40,154 nt of DNA, from positions 1-40,154 of the forward strand of contig ONGP01000022.1 in the NCBI GenBank assembly GCA_900317405.1, written 5' to 3'. Of this stretch, positions 34,430 through 40,154 are shown one piece after another. Positions within the stretch are counted from its first letter, which is position 1, and every line of letters starts with the position of its first letter. This DNA comes from an uncultured Prevotella sp. (GTDB taxonomy: Bacteria > Bacteroidota > Bacteroidia > Bacteroidales > Bacteroidaceae). The notes beneath the pieces are model-generated. The model ran no database searches, was not told the DNA's origin, and saw only the letters and a list, made by a program, of their open reading frames with translations. A program made the position numbers and the translations under genes.

Positions 34430-35256
34430 TGAACCTTCTCAACTATATTGTTTGGCAGCCCGATCTCGAGGCATTCCGCTTGGGTCCCATCGCTGTTCGT
34501 TGGTACGGACTGATGTGGATTATCGGCTTGGCTCTGGCCTACTTCGTGGTTAAGCGTCTGTACAAGGAGCAGAAGATTAAGGACGAATACTTCGATCCAC
34601 TCTTCATTTACTGCTTCTTTGGTATATTGATTGGTGCTCGTCTGGGGCATTGCATCTTCTACGAACCCGATTATTTCCTGACCTCAGGCAAGGGTTTGAT
34701 AGAGATGATACTCCCTATACGCATACTGCCCGAAGGAGGTTGGAAACTGATAGGCTATGCAGGACTTGCATCGCATGGCGGAACACTCGGTCTGATGATA
34801 GCCTTGTGGATGTATGTGCGCAAGACCAAGCTTGGCATCTGGACTGTATTGGATAATATCGCCATTGCCACAGGTACCACGGCATGCTTTATCCGTTTGG
34901 GCAACCTAATGAACTCTGAGATTATCGGCAAGATAACAGATGTGCCCTGGGCATTCATCTTCGAGCATGTAGATGCTGTACCACGTCATCCAGGACAGCT
35001 TTACGAGGCTATTGCCTATGCTATCCTGTTTGCCATCATGTGGTATCTGCATAAAAAAATGCCAGAGAAGATTGGCACAGGTTGGTATTTCGGCTTCTGC
35101 CTTACGTATATCTTCACCTTCCGCTTCTTTATCGAATACACTAAAGAGATACAGGAAGCTTTCGAAGCATCGCTACCAATAGATATGGGTCAGATACTTT
35201 CTATCCCATTCATCATCCTGGGAACATATTGTATGGTTAAGGCCAAGAAGAAATAA
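34426..35256 (+). CDS. lgt: phosphatidylglycerol-prolipoprotein diacylglyceryl transferase
   Basis: 276 residues with about seven helices. It transfers diacylglycerol to the lipobox cysteine of prolipoproteins at the inner membrane, the first step of lipoprotein maturation. The family signature is seen as [13 protein letters not shown] and the conserved [16 protein letters not shown]. The start is ATG 34426 or the next ATG 34429; both overlap the ychF stop, so the two are coupled. It would process the Tat-lipoprotein reductase encoded upstream among many others. Confidence 0.95.
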   Translation: MMNLLNYIVWQPDLEAFRLGPIAVRWYGLMWIIGLALAYFVVKRLYKEQKIKDEYFDPLFIYCFFGILIGARLGHCIFYEPDYFLTSGKGLIEMILPIRILPEGGWKLIGYAGLASHGGTLGLMIALWMYVRKTKLGIWTVLDNIAIATGTTACFIRLGNLMNSEIIGKITDVPWAFIFEHVDAVPRHPGQLYEAIAYAILFAIMWYLHKKMPEKIGTGWYFGFCLTYIFTFRFFIEYTKEIQEAFEASLPIDMGQILSIPFIILGTYCMVKAKKK

Positions 35257-35273
35257 AATAATCATAGGTAGAT

Positions 35274-37898
35274 ATGGCAAAAACAGCGGGGAAAGAACTA
35301 ACCCCAATGATGAAACAGTTCTTTGATCTTAAGGCGAAACATCCTGATGCAGTCATGCTGTTCAGGTGTGGAGACTTCTATGAAACATATTGCGAAGATG
35401 CTATAACTGCCTCGAAGATTCTTGGTATTACGCTTACCCATCGTAACAACGGTGCAGGTGGCAAGGGCGACGAGATGGCTGGATTTCCACATCACGCTCT
35501 TGATACCTATCTGCCCAAGCTGATTCGTGCTGGCAAACGTGTGGCCATCTGCGACCAGCTGGAAGACCCCAAACTCACCAAAAAACTTGTTAAGCGTGGC
35601 ATAACAGAACTGGTAACTCCAGGTGTGGCCATGAGCGACAATGTGCTTAACTACAAGGAGAACAACTTCCTTGCGGCTATCCACTTTGGCAAGTCGAGTC
35701 TTGGTGTGGCCTTCCTTGATATCTCTACGGGTGAGTTCCTTACTGGTGAAGGAACAGCTGACTACGTAGAGAAACTGCTTGGCAACTTCTCGCCAAAGGA
35801 GGTGCTCTTCGACCGCAATCGCAAACAAGACTTTGAGCGCAACTTTGGCACTAAATACTTCACATTCCAGTTAGACGACTGGGTGTTTACCGATCAGACT
35901 GGTAAGCAGAAACTGCTTCATCACTTCAATGTGAAGAACCTGAAAGGCTTTGGCGTAGACCATCTGCAGTCAGGAATCATCGCTGCTGGAGCCATTCTGC
36001 AATATCTTGAGCAGACTCAGCACACCCAGATTGGCCATATCACATCTATCTCGCGCATCGAGGAAGATAAATACGTACGACTGGATAAGTTCACCATCCG
36101 TAGTCTGGAGTTGGTTTATCCCATGCAGGAGGATGGAAAGTCGCTGCTGGATGTTATTGATAAGACGGTAAGCCCTATGGGTGGCCGATTGCTGCGTCGC
36201 TGGCTGGTGTTCCCACTCAAGGACGAGAAGCCCATCAACGAGCGACTGGATGTGGTGGAGTACTACTATCGCGAACCAGAGTTCCGCGAGTGCATCGATG
36301 ATCAGATACATCGCATTGGCGATCTTGAACGTATCATCTCGAAGGCTGCCGTAGGTCGTGTATCGCCTCGAGAGGTGGTGCAGCTTAAGACAGCTCTGCA
36401 GGCTATACAACCCATTAAGACGGCTTGTCTATACGCCAAGAACGAGTCGCTTAATCGCATTGGTGAGCAACTTAACCTCTGCGAATCTTTGAGAGATCGC
36501 ATTGAGAGGGAGATTCAGAACGATCCCCCACAGCTAGTGGCCAAGGGAGGCGTGATTCGCGACGGGGTTAATCAGGAACTCGACGAACTGCGACAGATAG
36601 CTTATTCAGGTAAGGATTATCTGCTTAAGATACAAGAGCGCGAGGCGCAAGAGACTGGTATCCAGAGCCTTAAGATAGGCTACAACAATGTGTTCGGCTA
36701 CTATCTTGAGGTTCGCAACACCTATAAGGAACTGGTACCACCAGAATGGGTTCGCAAGCAGACGCTGGCCCAGGCCGAGCGATATATCACTCAGGAGCTG
36801 AAGGAGTACGAAGAGAAGATTCTTGGTGCAGAAGATAAAATTCTCTCACTAGAGGCCAAGCTCTTCAACGACCTGATTATGAGCATGCAGGAGTTTATCC
36901 CGCAGATTCAGATCAATGCCAACATCGTTGCCCGTCTGGACTGCTTGCTCAGCTTTGCCAAGGCTGCTGAGGAGAACAAGTATATCCGTCCTGTCATCGA
37001 CTCATCAGAGGTTATTGACATCAAGCAAGGTCGCCACCCTGTTATCGAACAGGAGTTGCCCCTTGGCGAATATTATGTACCAAATGATATCCTGCTCGAC
37101 AATGAGCGCCAGCAGATTATCATCATCACTGGTCCAAACATGGCAGGTAAATCGGCGCTGTTGCGTCAAACGGCACTCATAGTGCTACTGGCCCAGATAG
37201 GATGCTTTGTGCCCGCAGAGGCCGCCAGAATCGGTCTTGTGGATAAAATCTTCACCCGTGTGGGAGCCAGCGATAACATTTCGCTGGGTGAATCAACCTT
37301 TATGGTAGAGATGACAGAGGCTTCTAACATCCTTAATAATGTTTCATCGCGCTCGTTGGTACTCTTCGATGAATTAGGTCGAGGCACTAGTACCTACGAT
37401 GGTATCTCTATCGCTTGGGCCATCGTAGAATATCTGCACGAGAATGCCAAAGGCCATCCTCGAACACTGTTCGCCACCCATTACCACGAGTTGAACGAGA
37501 TGGAGAAGAACTTCAATCGTATCAAGAACTACAACGTATCAGTAAAAGAGGTTGATGGCAAGGTTATCTTCCTTCGCAAACTGGAGCGAGGCGGCTCTGA
37601 GCACTCATTTGGTATTCACGTAGCCGAAATAGCAGGTATGCCTCGCTCGATAGTAAAGCGTGCCAACGTAATCCTGAAGCAGCTGGAGAGCGATAATGCC
37701 CAAGTAGGCACCGTAGGCAAGCCTACCACAGACATAGCCAACTCTCGCGAAGGCATGCAGCTATCATTCTTCCAACTCGACGACCCCGTGCTTTGTCAGG
37801 TGCGCGACGAAATCCTAGGTCTCGACGTTAACAACCTTACCCCCCTCGAGGCCCTAAACAAGCTCAACGACATCAAGAAGATAGTAAGTGGAAAGTAA
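35274..37898 (+). CDS. mutS: DNA mismatch repair protein MutS
   Basis: 874 residues, a full MutS1. The mismatch-reading Phe-x-Glu is in [12 protein letters not shown] near residue 35. The C-terminal ATPase has Walker [15 protein letters not shown], the STFMVEMTE signature, Walker [17 protein letters not shown] and the dimer helix-turn-helix [19 protein letters not shown]. It finds mismatches and recruits MutL after replication. It follows lgt after a short gap and precedes a Mug-like glycosylase gene by 11 nt, making a repair pair. Confidence 0.96.
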   Translation: MAKTAGKELTPMMKQFFDLKAKHPDAVMLFRCGDFYETYCEDAITASKILGITLTHRNNGAGGKGDEMAGFPHHALDTYLPKLIRAGKRVAICDQLEDPKLTKKLVKRGITELVTPGVAMSDNVLNYKENNFLAAIHFGKSSLGVAFLDISTGEFLTGEGTADYVEKLLGNFSPKEVLFDRNRKQDFERNFGTKYFTFQLDDWVFTDQTGKQKLLHHFNVKNLKGFGVDHLQSGIIAAGAILQYLEQTQHTQIGHITSISRIEEDKYVRLDKFTIRSLELVYPMQEDGKSLLDVIDKTVSPMGGRLLRRWLVFPLKDEKPINERLDVVEYYYREPEFRECIDDQIHRIGDLERIISKAAVGRVSPREVVQLKTALQAIQPIKTACLYAKNESLNRIGEQLNLCESLRDRIEREIQNDPPQLVAKGGVIRDGVNQELDELRQIAYSGKDYLLKIQEREAQETGIQSLKIGYNNVFGYYLEVRNTYKELVPPEWVRKQTLAQAERYITQELKEYEEKILGAEDKILSLEAKLFNDLIMSMQEFIPQIQINANIVARLDCLLSFAKAAEENKYIRPVIDSSEVIDIKQGRHPVIEQELPLGEYYVPNDILLDNERQQIIIITGPNMAGKSALLRQTALIVLLAQIGCFVPAEAARIGLVDKIFTRVGASDNISLGESTFMVEMTEASNILNNVSSRSLVLFDELGRGTSTYDGISIAWAIVEYLHENAKGHPRTLFATHYHELNEMEKNFNRIKNYNVSVKEVDGKVIFLRKLERGGSEHSFGIHVAEIAGMPRSIVKRANVILKQLESDNAQVGTVGKPTTDIANSREGMQLSFFQLDDPVLCQVRDEILGLDVNNLTPLEALNKLNDIKKIVSGK

Positions 37899-37909
37899 CC
37901 TTTTCTGCT

Positions 37910-38527
37910 ATGACTAAGAGTTATCTTAACACAGAAAATATACGTCGCAGTAGCAGTGATGTGGAGTATCATCCGTTGATACCCTTTCTGCCAACGAATG
38001 CCAAAGTGCTGTTCCTAGGCAGTTTTCCACCACAACGCAAGCGATGGTGCATCGATTTCTACTATCCCAACTTCATCAACGATCATTGGCGCATCGAGGG
38101 ACAAGTGTTCTTTGGCGATCGCAATCACTTTGTAGATCTTGCTGAAAAGCGCTTTAAGATAGATGATATCGTGGCCTTCTGCGAGGAGAAGGGTATAGCC
38201 TTCTTCGATACCTCCTCAGCCGTCCGTCGTCTTAAGGATAACGCTTCCGACAAATTTCTCGAAGTGGTAGAACCAACGGATATTCCCGCTCTCATCGCGC
38301 AACTTCCCCATCTGCGAGCCATCGTAACCACTGGCGAAAAAGCCACAGACACCATCTGTGCCTCGCTCAATATCCCAACGCCGCCCAAGGTTAACACCTA
38401 TGTACCTATCCCCAACACCCGTCAGCTAGTGCTCTACCGCCTCCCCTCATCCTCCAGAGCCTACCCCTTGGCCTTCGACAAGAAAGCCCAAGCCTACCAG
38501 CAGATGTTCAGGTTCGTAGGATACTAA
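37910..38527 (+). CDS. uracil-DNA glycosylase family protein (Mug-like)
   Basis: 205 residues of the UDG superfamily. KVLFLGSFPPQRKRW matches the N-terminal water-activating motif, here with SFPP in place of the Mug GINP-type sequence, and LPSSSRAYPL near the C-terminus is the DNA-intercalation motif. Probably removes uracil or thymine opposite guanine, or another damaged base. Position behind mutS suggests a shared repair role. Exact base preference unknown. Convergent with fic, 8 nt apart. Confidence 0.82.
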   Translation: MTKSYLNTENIRRSSSDVEYHPLIPFLPTNAKVLFLGSFPPQRKRWCIDFYYPNFINDHWRIEGQVFFGDRNHFVDLAEKRFKIDDIVAFCEEKGIAFFDTSSAVRRLKDNASDKFLEVVEPTDIPALIAQLPHLRAIVTTGEKATDTICASLNIPTPPKVNTYVPIPNTRQLVLYRLPSSSRAYPLAFDKKAQAYQQMFRFVGY

Positions 38528-38535
38528 TTTCCTTA

Positions 38536-39423
38536 TTAATGTTTAATTCTAAAATACTTCAGCAGTTCCTTGTACATATCTTGGGCTGTCAGGCAAGTAT
38601 CCGTCAGATATCCATTAATGTGTCCCCATTCTCGCAGGCCTCTGTAGTAGTACATCTTCAGGTCGTCTGTGATAATGAAAGGAACGATATTATTGGCCAG
38701 ACACTCCTTAAACATCAGCAAGCGGCCTACACGTCCATTACCATCCTGAAATGGGTGAATCTGCTCAAAGCGCACGTGGAAGTCGAGTATATCCTCTAAA
38801 GACTTCTTCTTTTTCTGATTATACTCATCCAATAGTGCCTTCAACTCCTTGTGAACATCCTCTGGTGCACAAGTATCTTGTCCACCTACTTCGTTTGGCA
38901 ATCGCTTATAATCACCCACAGCAAACCAATCCTTACTGCTATCTGATGTTCTTGATTTAAGTAACAGATGTAGATGCTTTACTAAGGTTTCAGTAAGTTT
39001 GTCCTCTGTATGGTCAATGATATAGTCGATACATCGAAAATGGTTTACAGTCTCTACTACATCGTCCACATTCACAGCACTATCAGTAACACCAATCGTA
39101 TTGGTTTCATAGATATATCTGGTCTGATCATGCGTCAGTTTACTACCCTCAATATGGTTAGAGTTATAGGTAAGGTCTATCTGGGTACGATGATAAATAC
39201 CACCTTTTAGCTTCGAAACCTTTTGTTCTCTTAATGCCTTTAGCAATGGAGATTCCTTTTTCTTGTTCTCACCACGCTTAGGCAAAACGGCATCTGCAGG
39301 AATATTCCAAGTCTTTCCTGTCAGGAAAGCCCCCTCTATCTTCCCCTGAGCACAATAATTTCGAGCCGTACGCTCAGAAATACCATACTTTTCTGCAAAC
39401 TTACTAACTGATATATACTCCAT
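38536..39423 (-). CDS. class II Fic protein with N-terminal HTH
   Basis: 295 residues. Residues 1-50 form a MerR/excisionase-type helix-turn-helix (VSKFAEKYGISERTARNYC, with the PADAVLPKR wing). The inhibitory motif SNHIEG (88-93) fits the [S/T]xxxE[G/N] of class II Fic proteins, and the active site HPFQDGNGRVGR is complete at 223-234. It likely transfers AMP to a protein Ser/Thr/Tyr, held in check by the inhibitory glutamate. The HTH and the palindrome overlapping its promoter suggest that it represses itself. Class II Fic proteins are often stand-alone, and no antitoxin gene was seen. Confidence 0.9.
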   Translation of the reverse strand: MEYISVSKFAEKYGISERTARNYCAQGKIEGAFLTGKTWNIPADAVLPKRGENKKKESPLLKALREQKVSKLKGGIYHRTQIDLTYNSNHIEGSKLTHDQTRYIYETNTIGVTDSAVNVDDVVETVNHFRCIDYIIDHTEDKLTETLVKHLHLLLKSRTSDSSKDWFAVGDYKRLPNEVGGQDTCAPEDVHKELKALLDEYNQKKKKSLEDILDFHVRFEQIHPFQDGNGRVGRLLMFKECLANNIVPFIITDDLKMYYYRGLREWGHINGYLTDTCLTAQDMYKELLKYFRIKH

Positions 39424-39433
39424 ATTTCCACTC

Positions 39434-39495
39434 TATCGGCAAGTTTTCGCGCCAATTTCTGCTGCAAATATACAACTTTTTGCCGATACCGGCAA
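39434..39495 (-). promoter_or_regulatory. fic promoter and operator-like palindromes
   Basis: On the minus strand TATATTTG (plus coordinates 39465-39472) is the -7 element. TTGCCGATACCGGCAA (39480-39495) is a 6-bp inverted repeat with a 4-nt centre lying just upstream of the -7 box, and a further half site TATCGGCAAG lies at 39434-39443, between promoter and start codon. The repeat of TTGCCG-type half sites on both sides of the -7 box is what an autorepressor with a wHTH would bind. Assignment to Fic itself is inference. Confidence 0.6.
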
Positions 39496-39578
39496 GAAAA
39501 ATGCCAAAAAACAGAAGTCAGAGTATATAATCATTATCTCCAAACCAATGATTTTGGCATAATTCTTATTATCTCCTT

Positions 39579-39734
39579 CTAAATTAATTCAATTATAACT
39601 TTATCTTCCGTTTTTTCCTCTCCCCATTCAAAGGATACGTATAACTCTTTGTTATTATTTAGTGCTTTTCTTATATTATCAACAAGGTCTTTTTCTGTTT
39701 TAAAACACCAACTCATTGTTGCAGAAACACGCAT
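39579..39734 (-). CDS. small AT-rich ORF, hypothetical
   Basis: From ATG 39734 it would encode 51 residues (MRVSATMSWCFKTEKDLVDN onward), with a plausible mixed helix/strand composition and a GGAGAG eight nt upstream. The same frame can be extended to 39935, but that portion translates arrays C and D, whose 22-nt period is not a multiple of three, so the extension is not believed. It may be the remnant of a larger gene. I recognise no family. No promoter was found. Confidence 0.3.
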   Translation of the reverse strand: MRVSATMSWCFKTEKDLVDNIRKALNNNKELYVSFEWGEEKTEDKVIIELI

Positions 39735-39795
39735 GCGCTCTCCAAGTGAACCACTAGTCTTTTGTATGCATCCATTAAGGAAAAGCAGATAAAGA

Positions 39796-39876
39796 TTCCC
39801 AGCTAGGGAATGGGTTGTTCCCACGTTGGGAATGAAGCGTTCCCACGTTGGGAACAAAGTGTTCCACCGAAGGGAA
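39796..39876. repeat. 22-nt hairpin array C (four units)
   Basis: Four 15-nt near-palindromes of the form TTCCC-N5-GGGAA start at 39796, 39818, 39840 and 39862, exactly 22 nt apart, with 7-nt spacers. The fourth is degenerate. Units 2 and 3 are TTCCCACGTTGGGAA, identical to the first unit of array B 21 kb away. Confidence 0.88.
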
Positions 39877-39894
39877 TACCCCCTAAGGACTCGG

Positions 39895-39982
39895 TCGAAC
39901 ACTTCGTTAGCATCAGTCGAACACCTTGTAGACATAATCCGAACGACTCATAGACATAACTCGAATACAATAACCAATTTAT
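39895..39982. repeat. 22-nt array D (four units, different sequence)
   Basis: CGAA occurs at 39896, 39918, 39940 and 39962, again exactly 22 nt apart. Units 1 and 2 share TCGAACAC, and units 2 and 3 share TAGACATAA. The fourth unit is decayed after TCGAA. Unlike arrays A-C, the core is not a clear palindrome. It starts 19 nt after array C and is out of phase with it. Confidence 0.8.
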
Positions 39983-39996
39983 AAATATAGTTCTAC

Positions 39997-40130
39997 GAAA
40001 AATCTCTCTTCTCTCACATAATCTCTCAAAACCCGCATAAACACAGGGGATTCGGGCGATGAGAGATTGTCAGAATCCCTCCCTCATCTCTCCCTAATCT
40101 CTCATGTCATCTCTCACTCTATATCTCAAC
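39997..40130. repeat. 11-12-nt phased repeat, right window end (inverted copy)
   Basis: Bases 40010-40047 are the exact reverse complement of 135-172. Beyond that the similarity continues imperfectly (for example 40051-40068 against 117-134). ATCYCTC motifs recur at 40075, 40086, 40097 and 40109. No gene is seen between here and the end of the window. Confidence 0.85.
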
Positions 40131-40154
40131 AACTTTTGCATTTTAACATTTCAA

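Noticed and set aside
38536-39423. Fic toxin-antitoxin (class I) pair
   Set aside because: The inhibitory SNHIEG motif is inside the same protein (class II), and no small antitoxin ORF is next to it.
39735-39935. Full 118-residue protein over arrays C and D
   Set aside because: The N-terminal part only translates repeats whose 22-nt period shifts frame every unit, so it carries no conserved peptide repeat.
39796-39982. CRISPR array
   Set aside because: The 22-nt period with 7-nt spacers is far too short, and no cas genes are present.
1-40154. Whole window as a 40-kb transposon or integrative element bounded by inverted repeats
   Set aside because: No transposase, integrase, relaxase or cargo; the genes are housekeeping, and the repeats look like dispersed intergenic elements.

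Overview
This window looks like chromosomal DNA from a Bacteroidales bacterium, most likely Prevotella/Segatella or a close relative in the Prevotellaceae. The gene families and neighbourhoods fit (mnmG-apt-uvrC-dtd-mazG-deoC; a tandem NSS transporter pair; a TPP-riboswitch TonB receptor with PnuT). Most transcription starts also carry the Bacteroidetes sigma-A promoter pattern: TAnnTTTG at -7, and in the four clearest cases TTTG exactly 20 nt upstream. The genus call is from memory, not a search. The window carries mostly housekeeping genes on both strands. No rRNA, tRNA, insertion sequence, prophage or CRISPR array was seen.

Layout. 1-300: an 11-12-nt-phased, dyad-rich repeat. 303-4047: a DMT-family exporter, convergent with a secreted M16 peptidase. 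4139-10970: secreted rhodanese, mnmG, apt, uvrC, dtd, a small membrane protein, a MazG-like pyrophosphohydrolase and deoC. Two perfect parS sites (TGTTCCACGTGAAACA) flank apt, so the region may be origin-proximal. 10984-11071: a four-unit array of 22-nt hairpins. 11085-16575: polyprenyl diphosphate synthase, polA and a TGS-domain nucleoside kinase. 16701-18437: Na/Pi cotransporter with a PhoU-like tail, followed by a second 22-nt array. 18536-21652: promoter, TPP riboswitch, TonB receptor and PnuT, i.e. a thiamine uptake operon. 21724-25709: acyl-CoA ligase, prfB, an unlisted 52-residue membrane protein, a CYTH phosphatase and a convergent VanZ-like protein. 25783-29381: two paralogous NSS transporters and a helix-hairpin-helix protein. 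29463-33312: tatA, tatC, a membrane polyferredoxin and a Tat-lipoprotein aldo/keto reductase with ferredoxin clusters. 33386-38527: ychF (with an internal deletion), lgt, mutS and a Mug-like glycosylase. 38536-39423: a class II Fic protein with its own HTH and an operator-like palindrome. 39424-40154: a small AT-rich ORF, two more 22-nt arrays and the inverted copy of the window-start repeat.

The most promising biology is the tatA-tatC-polyferredoxin-reductase operon. A translocase is encoded with what appears to be its own substrate, a lipid-anchored periplasmic aldo/keto reductase that keeps the full catalytic tetrad although NAD(P)H is absent from the periplasm. Its partner is a six-cluster polyferredoxin that carries an internal KR-type Tat-like motif. 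I infer a quinol- or ferredoxin-linked periplasmic reductase in which iron-sulfur clusters replace NAD(P)H. Two other results deserve checking: the 22-nt arrays recur at four places with three unrelated sequences but identical period, and the otherwise intact YchF lacks its switch I segment.
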